Shown: piece after piece, positions 1 to 10,100 of the stretch
Numbering within the stretch: position 1 is the first letter of the stretch
Layout: every line of letters starts with the position of its first letter
NCBI GenBank assembly: GCA_009360345.1
Contig: SPDP01000010.1
Coordinates: 1 to 64,000, forward strand
Origin: Alcaligenaceae bacterium SAGV5
GTDB taxonomy: Bacteria; Pseudomonadota; Gammaproteobacteria; Burkholderiales; Burkholderiaceae_B
DNA length: 64,000 nucleotides
Direction: 5' to 3'
Notes under the pieces: model-generated
Database searches by the model: none
What the model was told of the DNA's origin: nothing
What the model saw: only the letters and a program-made list of their open reading frames with translations
Position numbers and translations under genes: made by a program

Positions 1-2
1 AG

Positions 3-98
3 GAGGTGATGCAGCGCGAACGGGCGGCGTCGCGCCAGATCTTGCCGTCGGTCTTTACCGTGCGGGTGCTGGGGTTCGGCAACGAGGCCGCGCCCGCC
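3..98 (+). pseudogene. C-terminal fragment of a filamentous haemagglutinin-like TpsA
   Basis: The first ~31 codons read MQRERAASRQ...LPSVFTVRVLGFGNEAAP, nearly the same as the end region of the giant TpsA at 7114-21345 (MIQRERSAARRALPSVFTV..., then RVLGFGSEPAP). The similarity stops near base 98, where the sequence becomes the reverse strand of a glycine-rich passenger. It is a gene piece, not a gene. It may be the lost C-terminus of the second TpsA, whose N-terminus lies at 3477-4436 on the opposite strand; that link is inference. Confidence 0.7.
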
Positions 99-712
99 CG
101 CGCCGCCCACCGCGGTGGCCAGGGCCGCGATGCTGCTGGCCGCCCCGGCGGCGGCAAAACCTCCCGCGCCGCCGCTGCCGCCTATCGACTGCGCCAGGAT
201 GCCCGCCGACATCAGGCCATCGGTCCACAGGCTTTGCTCGGTATAGACGTTGACCGCGCCCGCCTTGCCGCCCTTGCCGCCCGCTCCGCCCAGACTGACG
301 CTGGGCGATGCGATCAGGCTGCCCGACGCGGCCAGGCTCCAGCCGCCCGTGCCGCCGCTGCCGCCGATCGACTGCGCCAGCAGGGCCGCGGACTGGCTGC
401 CGGACGTGGCGACCCGCTGGTCGCCGCCCCACATGTTCATCGTGACGGCCGATGCCGAACCGCCATTGCCGCCACCGCCGCCGATGGCCGCCGCCAGGCT
501 GGCGCCGGCCCCGAGTCCGCCCGCCAGCGCAAAGCCGCCCATCCCGCCGTTGCCGCCCACGCTTTGTGCGACCACGCCCGCAGACATGTCGCCAGCCACA
601 TTCAGGCTGGACCCGTTGTTGACCGTGACGGCGCCCGCCGAACCGCCATTGCCGCCGCCTCCGCCTACCGCGACGCTGGCGGCGCCCGCGAAACCGGCGG
701 CGCCCGCCGCGG
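99..712 (-). pseudogene. Glycine-rich autotransporter passenger fragment
   Basis: Read on the minus strand this is an open frame of passenger repeats: blocks such as SAGILAQSIGGSGGAGGF, then runs of small residues, then GGAGGKGG-type glycine stretches and a new NVAGDMSAG-like turn. The style is that of large autotransporter passengers (beta-helix repeats followed by a C-terminal barrel). No start or stop codon belongs to it. Both ends fall into unrelated sequence, at about 99 and 712. It is probably part of the same gene as the pieces at 717-1429 and 1921-2622. Confidence 0.6.
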
Positions 713-716
713 GGCG

Positions 717-1429
717 CGGAGGGCGGCGAGGAGGGCGAACCCGCGCAGGACGTTCGCGCCAATCGCGGCGGAAACGCCGGGCACGTCACTGTCTCGAACG
801 CGGGCGCCATCACGACGCGTGGCACGTCGTCCGCCGCCATCCTGGCCAGCAGCCTGGGTGGAAGGGGCGGCGATGGCGGGGCCGGATCCTGGTCGTCGGG
901 GCACGCCGGTGGCGACGGCGGCTCGGCCAGCGGCGTGTCCATCACCAATTCGGGCCGGATCGCCACCTACGGCGATTATTCCAACGGCATCCAGGTCCGG
1001 GTCGCCGGCGGCGACGGCGGCAAGGGCGGGGACGGCGGCCTGTCGGGCCACAGCGGCAGCGGCGGTTCCGGCGGTGGCGTGGGTGCGCTGGCCTACGACA
1101 TCACCAACAGCGGTTCCATCGTGATCGCCGGCGCGGGCGCCGAGGACGACGACGGGACCATGGGCACGGGATCCTTCGGCATCGTCGCCCAGGCGTCCGG
1201 CGGCCAGGGCGGCGCGGGCGCCGAGGCGGCCGGCTGGTTTGTCGTGGGCGGCAACGGCGGCGGTGGAGGCAACGGCGGCGCCGGCCGCGTGACCAACACC
1301 GGCGGCATCACCACCACGCGCGACCAGAGCGGCGCGGTGGTGATGCAGAGCGCCGGCGGGGGCGGAGGGGTCGGCGGCGATGCCGACAGCACGGGCCTGA
1401 TCGTATCGACTGACGGATTCGTGGCCTGA
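717..1429 (+). pseudogene. Glycine-rich autotransporter passenger fragment, opposite orientation
   Basis: The plus-strand frame is open from about 719 and reads passenger repeats such as TVSNAGAITTRGTSSAAIL, GVSITNSGRIATYGDYSNG and GGDGGKGGDGG before a stop at 1429. The repeats match the family of the two neighbouring minus-strand pieces but run the other way. The last residues (STDGFVA) are probably produced by the joint with the next segment. There is no signal peptide, start or beta-barrel. Confidence 0.6.
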
Positions 1430-1433
1430 CGGA

Positions 1434-1918
1434 TCAGCGCTTGTCCAACTGGTCGTATACCGCCGATGCCACCCGCGCCAGTTCATCCTTGGAAACGCCG
1501 GCCGACAGGGCATAGCCGAACGGGCCGTCTATCCAATAGAACACGTTGATGCCGCCTTCGCGGGCGAAGCGGAACGCGGTGTCCGGGTTGCCGTCGCGCT
1601 CGGTGCTGACATAGAGGGTCAGCCGCTGGCCGCCGGCGTCCTGGTACATGAACTGGGCCACCGGCCCCTCGCTGCCCGGCAGCAGGCGGCCGCCGACCAG
1701 TTCGTAGCCCAGGCCGCCCAGCTTGGGCGCCCGCACGTCCTGGCCCAGCCGCCGCGACAGCCAGGTGACGAGCTGGGTCTCCTGGTCCGCGCCGATCTCG
1801 ACCGGACGGCGGACATCCGGACTGTAGACCGCATGGGCCATGGCGGCCTGCCTGGGCAGCATGGACAGGGCGCCGGCAACGGCCGGGGCCTGATAGCGGC
1901 CATGTCCCCACCAGGGCA
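1434..1918 (-). pseudogene. C-terminal part of a probable anti-sigma factor/transmembrane regulator
   Basis: About 155 residues, ending FGYALSAGVSKDELARVASAVYDQLDKR-stop. The PVEIGADQETQLVTWLSRR segment and the FYWIDGPFGYAL ending are typical of the periplasmic part of Burkholderiales anti-sigma factors whose N-terminal zinc-finger and membrane segment are missing here. The upstream WWGHGRY segment may be the edge of the membrane region. Upstream of about 1918 the frame passes into glycine-rich passenger sequence, so the gene is cut. The family assignment is from memory. Confidence 0.5.
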
Positions 1919-1920
1919 AG

Positions 1921-2622
1921 GATGCCGGCGGCATGGTCGCCTTCGGTGACGATGCCGTTGGAGAAACCGACCAGGACGTTGCCGCCCTGCCCCCCGGCCG
2001 AGCCCGTGCCGCCGACCGCCAGGGACATCGCGACCTTGCCCGACGAACCGCTGGACATGCTGGAGCCGCCGCTGCCGCCCCCGCCGCCTATCGATTGGGC
2101 CGCGATGCCGTCCGCGCCGACGCCCCGGGTATGGATGGTGCCGTCGTGCGCCACCGTCACCATGCCGCCGTCCTGGCCGCTGCCGCCCGAGCCCCCCAGC
2201 GCCATGCTGATGGAGGCATTGCCGCCATCGGCCGTGGTGCTGCTGGACGATCCCGCGACACCGCCACCGCCGCCCACCGACTGGGCCAGGATGCCGGTCG
2301 AATGCACACCGGCCGTCAGGATCGCGGCCCCGGTCATCGCCGACGAGCAGGCACCGCCGGAGACCTGGCCACAGACGTTGACCGCGCCGCCCGCGCTGCC
2401 GGACCCCGCCGAACCGCCCAGCCCCAGGCTGACGGCATTCGCGCCGCCCGATTGCGCGGTCGAGGTAGACGCGCCGCCACGGCCGCCGCCGCCCCCGATC
2501 GACTGCGCCAGGATCCCGGCGGCATCGTCGCCACTGGTGATGATCGCCGCGGCATACTCGCGGGTCTGGCCACCGCTGGTGACGGTAACGGCCGAGCCCA
2601 GGATGTTGCTGCCTGTCACGGA
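1921..2622 (-). pseudogene. Glycine-rich autotransporter passenger fragment
   Basis: Passenger repeats on the minus strand, with about three copies of an AAGILAQSIGGGGG-type unit spaced roughly 65-80 residues apart and joined by SLGLGGSAGSGSAGG and TVAHDGTIHTRGVGADGIA-like strands. The repeat recurs at protein level but the DNA is diverged. The frame is bounded by the anti-sigma piece on one side and by the start of a plus-strand deacetylase on the other. It lacks signal, start and barrel. Confidence 0.6.
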
Positions 2623-2627
2623 CCCCC

Positions 2628-3476
2628 ATGCCCGCACCCACCCTCGATGTCCATGCCGGAGGCCAGGAATACCTCTTGCCTCCCGATTTCCTCTGGCCCG
2701 GCGGCAAGCGCATCGCCGTATTCTTCCGCGTCGCCTGCGAAGGGTGGTCGGACGGCGCCTGGCCGTCGCTGGGCCCGATGGGCAATCCGCTCAAGCCCGG
2801 CGTGCCGGACCTGAACGCGCTGGGGTGGGTGGAATACGGCATGCGCCGCGGCATCCACCGCATCCTGGACATCCTGGAACAACACGGCATCCGCAGCACG
2901 ATGATCATCTGCGGCGTGCTGGCCGAGCGCTATCCCGGGATCGTGCGCCGCATCGCCGATGCCGGGCATGAAATCGTCGCCCACTCGTACGGCATGGACG
3001 TGATCCCCGCCTACCTGGACGAGGAACAGGAACGCGCCAACCTGGCGCGCACCACGGCGCTGTTCGAGCGGGCCACCGGCCGCCGGCCGCAGGGCTGGAT
3101 CAGCCCCCGCGCCACGCCCAGCCCGCGCACCGCGCGCCTGTTGGCCGAGGCCGGCTACGCATGGCATGGCGACACCATGAACGACGACCTGCCCTACCTG
3201 GTCCGGTTCGGCGACCACGAAATCGCCGCGTTCCCCGGTGGCATGGAGCTGAACGACACCCCCATGTACATCCGCTACGGCAACTCGCCGCGGATGATGG
3301 TCGAGATGTTCGACGACTGGCTGGACTACGTGCGCACGCGGGAAAAAGGCGCCGTGCGCATCGATCCGTCCATCCACGCCCATGTATTCGGCCGCATCAC
3401 GGGCATCCATGTGTTCGAGCAGTTGATCGAGAAAGCCAAGGCCGCGGACGACATCTGGATCGGGACCGTCGGTCGT
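2628..3476 (+). CDS. Polysaccharide deacetylase family protein, C-terminus missing
   Basis: A carbohydrate-esterase-4/NodB-like fold, a family that includes allantoinase-like PuuE enzymes. Visible parts are the N-terminal LPPDFLWPGGKRIAVFF strand, GIRSTMIICGVLAERYPG, AGHEIVAHSYGMDV (first histidine cluster), the GWISPRATPSPRT motif and RIDPSIHAHVFGR near the end. It starts at ATG 2628 and runs ~283 residues to DDIWIGT, where such proteins normally continue another 10-20 residues. Instead the sequence turns into the reverse strand of a TpsA gene. The upstream region is a joint, so the native promoter is absent. Substrate unknown. Confidence 0.75.
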
Positions 3477-4436
3477 GATCTGGCCCGCGTTGTGCACCTC
3501 GCCGCCCAGCAGCAGCACATAGCCGCCGCCTTCGGTCACCGTCCGCGGAACGTGCGTGGCGATCCGTGCCCCCCGCTCCACCACCACCTGTCCCGTCGCC
3601 GCGCCATGGCTGTTGCTGCTGGCCGTCGTCTCCAGGTCATTGGCGAAGGTCGGGATATGCCCGCTGCCCTGCCCCTCGCTGTACAGCCCCTTCTTGAACT
3701 GGCTGTCGGTCATCCCCGCCGCGGCCGCCGCCAGGTTGCGCACGTTCACCTGGCTCGACCCGCTGAACACGATCCCGTTGCGGTTCACGATCATCACCGT
3801 CCCGGGCGCCTCGATCTGGCCCTCGATCTGGCTCGGACGCGCCCGCGGATCGTTCACCCGGTTCAGCACCGACCAGCTCGCCTGCTGGTCGAACGCCACC
3901 GTCGTCTCCTTGCCGACGTTGAACGTCTCCCAGTTCAGGATCGCCTTGTCCGCCGTCTGCTCGATCGTCACCTTCGTCTTGCCGCCCGATGCCGTCTGCA
4001 CCGGATCCCTGGCGTTGACCCAGCCCGCCGTCAGGCTGTTCGTGTCCACCTTCAGGCCGCCCTCGCCCAGGCCATCCGGCACCGACGTTCCGTTCGCCAG
4101 CGCCGCCTCCCGCGCCGCCTTCTGCAAGGCCTGCTGCGCCGCGATCGCCTGCGCCGCCAGGTTCAGGTTGTTGATCGAGGTCTGCAGCTTCTGTCGCGCC
4201 GCCGCCGACTGCCGTTCGGGCGCCGTCAGCGACGAAGCCGGCAAGCCATTGGGCAGCCGCCCCGTCGCCGCCGCGGTGCCCTGCGCCGCCCCCTTCGCCG
4301 CGAACCATGCCGGACTGAACGCATGCTGCGCACGGGCCGGTTCCGCGAATGCCCCCGTCAATGCCAGCGCTGCGATCGCCGCCGCCATCGGCGTATGCCG
4401 CCATGCGAGGTGGCGCGCGGATCGGATTGAGAACAT
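3477..4436 (-). pseudogene. N-terminal third/secretion domain of a second giant TpsA exoprotein
   Basis: Start ATG at 4436, chosen for the AGGAAGCG ribosome site just before it. A signal peptide (AAAIAALALTGAFAEPARA) is followed by HAFSPAWFAAKGA and a TPS secretion domain with ADKAILNWETFNVG, SWSVLNRVNDPRARPSQI, IVNRNGIVFSGSSQVNV and VLLLGGEVHNAGQITTDGP. It closely parallels the intact TpsA at 7114-21345. Coding identity ends near 3477, where the frame enters the reverse strand of the deacetylase, so everything after ~320 residues is missing. It follows fecR2 by 182 bases and is the last gene of the second cassette. Confidence 0.8.
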
Positions 4437-4595
4437 CGCTTCCTGTCGCCGGTTGGAAACACGGGACGAAGCGATAGGCTGGACGGGCACGGACATATCG
4501 GGTCGGATCCTAGACAGATGAATCAACGCGGGCGCGCAAGCCGCGCACCCCTATGTCCGTATAGACGCCACCCGGGAAAAAGATGGAACAGAAAC

Positions 4596-4617
4596 CCACA
4601 TGAATTTTTGGTGACAG
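4596..4617 (-). promoter_or_regulatory. Candidate Pho box upstream of the second TpsA
   Basis: On the minus strand it reads CTGTCAC-CAAA-AATTCAT followed by GTGG, a layout like the PhoB box (two 7-base CTGTCAY repeats 4 bases apart), with the second repeat poor. It lies right after the fecR2 stop and 160 bases before the tpsA2 start. 18 of 22 bases match an element at 26699-26720. Binding by PhoB is inference. Confidence 0.35.
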
Positions 4618-4618
4618 G

Positions 4619-5575
4619 TCACCCCAGCATCACGACGTTCGCCACGCGGCGGACGTGGGCGGCGTAGAGCCGCTGGATGAGGGCAATGGCCTGGTCGGTG
4701 TCCTTGATGGTGAAACGGCCGCTGATCCGTTGGCGCGCCAGTTCGTCGCTCATCAGGATCACGCGTCCGCTGCGGTAGCGATTGATCTCGGCTACGGCAT
4801 CGGTCAGCGGCGTATCGTGGAAGACGATGTATCCCTGGCGCCATCCCGAGGGCGCGGCGGGACCTTCATTCATGACGGCAAGAGCCCGGCCGGAACCGTA
4901 CGAAGCCGACTCCTCGGCGTTCAGGGTCAGGACGCCATGGGCATGGCGCACTTCGGCCCGGCCCTCGGTACACAGCACGCGGGTTTCCCCATTGTCCAGG
5001 TACCTGATCTCGACGCATCCCGCCGCGAGCTGGATGCGGCCCGACCCGGCCTGGATCTCCAGCGGCGCCCGGCCATCGCTGCGGATCTCGGCTTCGCCGG
5101 CGATCAACTCGACCCGCAGGGGATCTGCCTGCCGCACCGAAATGCTGGTCTGGGTATTCAGCAATAGTTGTATGTGCGCGCTCAGGGCCACGCTGAGTTG
5201 CTCTCCCGCGGCCGTGCGATAGTCCGCCCCCATTTCGGACCACGAAGGCCACAGCCCCAAGGGCGGATGCGCCATGCCCACCACGCCCGCGGCCGTGGCG
5301 ACCGCGGCACCGACGAACCACCGGCGGCCCGGCGAGACCGGCCGGGCCATCCGCGCCGCCGGGATCCGGCACCGGACCGTCCGCAGGACTTCGCCCATTT
5401 CGCGCCATTCCGCGCTCGCCCGGCGCCACATCTGCGCATGCGTCGCGCTCTGCGCGCACCAGCGGCGCAGGGCCTCGGCATCGGCGCGGGTCGGGCGGCC
5501 GACGGCCAACCGCCGCGCCCATGCACGCGCCTGCTGCAACACGATGTCGGCGCTGTCCGCGCCGGGATCGTTCAT
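4619..5575 (-). CDS. FecR-family anti-sigma/sigma regulator (cassette 2)
   Basis: 318 aa from ATG 5575, chosen for the AGGAG site six bases upstream; longer starts have none. N-terminal cytoplasmic part with ARAWARRLAVGRPTRADAEA and a WCAQSATHAQMW helix (the FecR sigma-binding region). Then GRRWFVGAAVATAAGVVG as the single membrane segment near residue 95, then a periplasmic FecR domain (DYRTAAGEQLSVALS, VELIAGEAEI, VLCTEGRAEV, LNAEESASYGSGRALAV) and an STN-like tail (PLTDAVAEINRYRSGRVIL, ISGRFTIKDTDQAIALIQRLY). It receives the STN-protein signal in the periplasm and controls the sigma factor encoded just upstream. The GC-rich base use matches its neighbours. Confidence 0.88.
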   Translation of the reverse strand: MNDPGADSADIVLQQARAWARRLAVGRPTRADAEALRRWCAQSATHAQMWRRASAEWREMGEVLRTVRCRIPAARMARPVSPGRRWFVGAAVATAAGVVGMAHPPLGLWPSWSEMGADYRTAAGEQLSVALSAHIQLLLNTQTSISVRQADPLRVELIAGEAEIRSDGRAPLEIQAGSGRIQLAAGCVEIRYLDNGETRVLCTEGRAEVRHAHGVLTLNAEESASYGSGRALAVMNEGPAAPSGWRQGYIVFHDTPLTDAVAEINRYRSGRVILMSDELARQRISGRFTIKDTDQAIALIQRLYAAHVRRVANVVMLG

Positions 5576-5633
5576 GGGATCTCCTGCCGTCATGCCATGG
5601 AACTCGGTGTCCATATTCGGTTTTTCCTTCTTC

Positions 5634-6242
5634 TTATAGACGTTTGGAGACTCGGATATGCGCACGTTTTTCCGCGGGATCTGACAATTTGTTGCCATCT
5701 CTCGCGACACGGCCGGAAGCTGCGTCCACCGCTTCCTCCACTGCCTCCATATGGCGCGCGCAGAATTCATGTGCCACCTGCAGCTCTCTGCTGATCAGCC
5801 GCGTGGATACCCCCCAGCGCTGCGCCAGCTCCTTCAGCGTCAGGCCATCGACCCGCGCGGCGTAGAGAATGTCGCGCTGCCTGGCCGGCAAAGCGGCCAG
5901 GGCATCAGCCGCACGGCTCAGGTCGAAACGCGCCTGCACCACACGCGACGGTCCCGGCGCGGGGTCGGCCAGTTCATACAGATCGGCCACTTCGTCGGCG
6001 CTCAGGTAGCGCTGGGTGCCGCGCAGCCTGTCGATGGCGGCGTTGACGGCGGTGTGCAGCAGATAGGCCTGGGGATGCCGCACCTCGTTCAAGCCCTCGC
6101 GATCCGCCAACTGCACATAAGCGTCGTGCAGCGCGTCGCTTGCCAGTTCCGCCGACCCCAGACGACGGACCAATTGCGCTTTAAGCGTTTCATAACGCTC
6201 GGTAAACAACCGCCTCAATTCGGCCAGGCCACGTCCCGTCAT
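5634..6242 (-). CDS. ECF sigma factor, FecI-like (cassette 2)
   Basis: 202 aa. Region 2 contains ASDALHDAYVQLADREGL and HPQAYLLHTAVNAAIDRLR. Region 4 has LPARQRDILYAARVDGLTLKELAQRWGVSTRLISRELQVAHEF. The ATG at 6242 overlaps the stop of the STN gene (ATGA), which indicates translational coupling, so the longer open frame upstream is ignored. Known FecI-type factors direct RNA polymerase to surface-signalling promoters once FecR is activated. The likely target is the downstream fecR2-tpsA2, but no promoter motif could be proved. A short gap (58 bases) separates it from fecR2. Confidence 0.88.
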   Translation of the reverse strand: MTGRGLAELRRLFTERYETLKAQLVRRLGSAELASDALHDAYVQLADREGLNEVRHPQAYLLHTAVNAAIDRLRGTQRYLSADEVADLYELADPAPGPSRVVQARFDLSRAADALAALPARQRDILYAARVDGLTLKELAQRWGVSTRLISRELQVAHEFCARHMEAVEEAVDAASGRVARDGNKLSDPAEKRAHIRVSKRL

Positions 6243-7024
6243 GACGCGCAAGCCTTCAGGCGACCAGCCTGGTGCGTCACAAGCAGCACGATGGGTTGGG
6301 CCAGCGTGGGGGGTGGCCCGATATCCAGTCGCGCTCCTTCCAGGCTGGCCTCGATTCGGGGCTCGAGTTCGGCATGGCCCTGGGCGGCGGCCCTGACCCG
6401 CTGCAGCACACCGGAGCCGCTGACATAGGCACTGATGGCCAGCCGGTACTGGCCGATCGCCAAACCGGCGTCGGCACAAAGAATGCTGGTGGCCACCCGC
6501 TGCACTCTGCCGTAGAAAGCGGCATGAAGCGCCATCCGTCGTTCACCTTCCGCCGCGGCTGGCGCGGGTGGCTCGACCGGCACGATCACGAATGCCCCGG
6601 TCGAGGCAAACCGGGCCTGCATCCCGGTTCCGCGCAGCAGGGCAGCCAAGGCGGCATCAGGATCCAGGCGCCCGTTGATGGCCGTCGACCTCAGGTGAGC
6701 CACCTGGCCGGCATCATAGAGAACGGACCGCCCCGTCGCGCGGCTGTACGCCTGCAACGCATCGTGCAGGGGCTGGCTATCGATGGCGAACGCGGCGGGT
6801 TCGCTGCGGGAAGCCGCGCCAGCCTCTCGCCCGGAGGCCTGCGCCGCGGCGGCCATATTGACGAAGCCACAGCAGAACGGCCCCACGATCCAGGCGAGCA
6901 ACATCATGCGCACACGGCGGACGCGCAGACGACGAGCGGACAGGCGGGCAACGGCAGGCAGGACATTCCACCCCAAACGCGGCAGTTTTTCGTGGGCCGC
7001 ACCGCTGGACCGGACATGCGGCAA
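6239..7024 (-). CDS. Secreted STN-domain protein with TonB-C-like tail (cassette 2)
   Basis: 261 aa from the longest ATG; internal starts at 6907 (MMLLAW) are possible. A basic segment and hydrophobic stretch (MLLAWIVGPFCCGFVNMAAA) look like a signal peptide. Then comes an STN domain: FAIDSQPLHDALQAYSRATG, SVLYDAGQVAHLRSTAINGR, DPDAALAALLRGTGM. The C-terminal ~95 residues (FYGRVQRVATSILCADAG, YRLAISAYVSGSGVLQRV) resemble a TonB/TolA C-terminal fold. There is no TonB-dependent barrel, so it would act as a soluble periplasmic signaller to FecR. It follows the tpsA1 stop by 89 bases and its own stop overlaps the sigma start. Confidence 0.78.
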   Translation of the reverse strand: MPHVRSSGAAHEKLPRLGWNVLPAVARLSARRLRVRRVRMMLLAWIVGPFCCGFVNMAAAAQASGREAGAASRSEPAAFAIDSQPLHDALQAYSRATGRSVLYDAGQVAHLRSTAINGRLDPDAALAALLRGTGMQARFASTGAFVIVPVEPPAPAAAEGERRMALHAAFYGRVQRVATSILCADAGLAIGQYRLAISAYVSGSGVLQRVRAAAQGHAELEPRIEASLEGARLDIGPPPTLAQPIVLLVTHQAGRLKACAS

Positions 7025-7113
7025 GGCCGGCGCATCGTAGCCGGCTGGCGTGACAGTCGGATTACATCCGCCTTACCGCGCCCCGCTACGCCGGCCGGCC
7101 CGCCCCCGTTGCC

Positions 7114-10100
7114 CTACCTTCCCAACAACCTGCGTTCCTCGGCCGTCAGACTGGCCTTCTGCGCGTCGCCCAGCGGACCCCTGCCCAGCACCTGCACCGG
7201 ACTGTTGCGGTCGTACCCCATACCGACGGTAGCCGGAGCCGCGGAAGACGGTTGCGATACAGGCGCCGGTTCGCTGCCGAAACCGAGCACGCGTACGGTG
7301 AACACCGAAGGCAATGCCCGCCGCGCCGCCGAGCGCTCGCGCTGGATCATATCCTGTGCCGCCGTCGCCGCCGAACTGGCCGCCTGGCTGGCATTGGTCA
7401 GTGCCGCCACGTTCACGGTGTTCTGCGGCAGGCCGAAGGTCAGGCCCTTGACCTCGATGTTGTCCGCACCGCGGATCTGCTGTGCCGCGATGATCAGGTT
7501 GCCCGATACCCGGATGCCGGCATCGCCCGCGTCCACCGTGCCATGTGGGGCAAACAGGTAGACATCCCCCGGCTTCTGTCCCGGTTCCGTGATGAGCGTC
7601 GCGATGCCCGACCCGGTCGCCGCCCCGGTCAGCTCCAGTTCGAAGCTACCGGAGGCCGGATCGAACACCAGGCGCGGCGGCGGCGCCAGCACGGCCGTCT
7701 TCGCGCCCTTGCCGGCGTTGATGTCGCCCTCCGACGACCAGATCGCCAGCGTGCCCCCACCGACCGCGAAGATACGGCTCTGGTTGACGATCACGTCGCC
7801 ATGCGAAGCGATACTTACGTCGCCGCCGCGCAGCGCCACGATACCGAGTTCGCCTGGCTGCTTCAGATAGTCGCGGTAGACGATGGTCGAAGCCGGATAG
7901 CCGTTCAACGCGTAACGGCCGGTCTGCAGGATGTCCGGGCCGACCTGCGCCAGGCCGCCATCGATGGCGCCATTCGGCACCAGGATGTCGATGCTGCCGT
8001 CGTAGTGCGAACGCACCTGCGAGTAGCGCAGCGATAGATCGCCGCCGTAATAGTCCCGCAGCAATGCCTGATAGCCGCTCCAACGCTCGCTGAACGTCTT
8101 CAACTCGGCCTCGGTCAACGGCCGGTCGGTCGGGAACAGTGCCGGATCGGTCGGGAACAACCCTGTGGTCGCCAGATAACCATCGTTGTAGTTGCCGCTG
8201 GACACGGCCTCGATGCCGGAGCGCTTGATCTCCGCGAAGTAGATCGAACGGATGAACGCATGCCGCTGGCCTGCCGGCAGCATCTGGAACGCTTCCCAGG
8301 CCGCCGCCTCGCCCAGCGTCTCATCCCCGGTCTGCTTACGCATGAAACCGACGAGACCCTGTATCACGGTTGTACTTTCGCCGTTGGCCAGCGTCACGTC
8401 GTGGACGTAGGACTGCCTGCCGGACGTGCTGCCCGGCGCCAGATACGCTCCGGCGAAGCCGGCATAATCCGGGCCTTTCGCACCCGCGCCGACGGTCAGC
8501 ACCACGTTGGCGCTGACCCCCTCCGGCAGGTACGGATTGAGACGATTGCCGACACTCTGGATGCCGTTGCTGGTACCCAGGTCCAGATCTCGGCCGGCGG
8601 TGATTTCCAGACTGCCGGGGCCGCTGATCCAGATACCGGCACCGTCCGGCGCCTTGTTGAGGTAGGGCGTGCGCGGCGTGTAGAACAGCACGTCGCGGCC
8701 GGCCTCGACCACCGTGGCATGGTCCTCGCGGAAGTTCTGCACAACGAGTTGCAGGTTGGTCACGTCCCGGCCGGCGCGGATCTCGGCCGGCTTGGCCAGC
8801 GAGACGAAGCCCGCCAGATTGTTGTAGGCGATATTCTGCGCCTTGCCCAGAACGTCGCCTTGCACCGCATACAGTCGCACCGGATTCGCGTCTTCGGCGC
8901 GATACAGGCTGGCGCTGTGGGTCAGACTGCGGTCGAAGCTCGGCCAGAAGCCCGGAATCAGCTCGGACAGCGCGGCGGCGAACTGGATGTTGTTGCCCGG
9001 CGTCGCAAAGACCGACGGATCGGCATCGGACAACACCAGGTGGCCGAGCGTCAGCGAGCCGCTCGCCAGTACCGTCAGATCGCCGTCGGCGGCCGGCGCG
9101 ATGTAGACGCCATTGCCGTCGTTGCCCAGCGAAATATCGCCGTTGAACGCTACCAGTTCGACGTTGCCGGGCAGGAAGGTTCCGAAGTTGACCGTCGTCG
9201 CGTTCGGCGCTCCACCGGAATACGCGCTGCTTCCGCCGAGCACGATGTCGCCGGTCAGCGTCGTCAGGTTCAAGGCACTTCTGCCGCCGTAGGTCTTGAA
9301 CAGCGTAAAGGGGTTGTAGATCGAACCGATGTCGACGTTGCCGCGCACGTTCAGATCCAGTGCCGCGGCGCCGATGGCGAAGTTGGAGTTGTACTGGCTG
9401 GCGCTGTTCTGAAGCCAGCTCTGGACATGATAGGACTGATACGGCGCGGTACCGAGATTGCGGCCGACGTCGACCGTACCTTTGCCGCTGGCGACGTAGA
9501 CATTGACGCCATTGACGTCGCGCACGGCCGACAGCAGCAGATCGCCGCCGCCGACCGTCAAGAGGTTGCGGTCACCCGGCGTCGTCCCCTGGTAAACGCC
9601 GGCGTCCGAAGTCGCGGCGTTGAGGCCGGAAATGTCCCGGCCTGCCGTCACGGCCAGATTGCCGCCACCGAGCGTCGCCACACCCTCGCGGAGATTCTGG
9701 AACACCGGCCCCCACGCCACCTGCTGCGTGTAGATGCCGCTGGTCGCGTTGTAACCGCCCTGCGCGGCCAGCCAGTTCTCGGGCTTCTGCGGACTGATGC
9801 CCACCGAACTGCTGTCCTTGCGCTCGCCAATCACGTCGCGCTGCGCGTCGAGCGTGATGTCGCCGCCGCCATAGGCCAGCGTGAACGCACCACCGCCGTA
9901 GGCGCGGCGACCGTCGCCGAGCAGCGCGAACGCGCCACCGCCCGGCTGGATGTTGGCCGGGCGGCCGGCGGTGTAGATCGCGCTGTAGTGCAGGACGCTG
10001 CCGACGCTGCTCGACGAATACGGAACACCGTTGGTGCGCAGCACGCCGGTGACGATGTCGTGCGCGGCGGCGATATCGATGCTGCCCGTGCCGGTGCGCA

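Noticed and set aside
6..1413. Long plus-strand frames across 6-1413 (372 and 387 aa)
   Set aside because: Arg/Ala/Pro-rich shadows of the glycine-rich passenger pieces; only the first ~31 codons and the 717-1429 frame have protein-like sequence.
2628..4430. 600-aa plus-strand frame running past the deacetylase
   Set aside because: After ~3476 it reads the antisense of tpsA2 and loses all deacetylase character.
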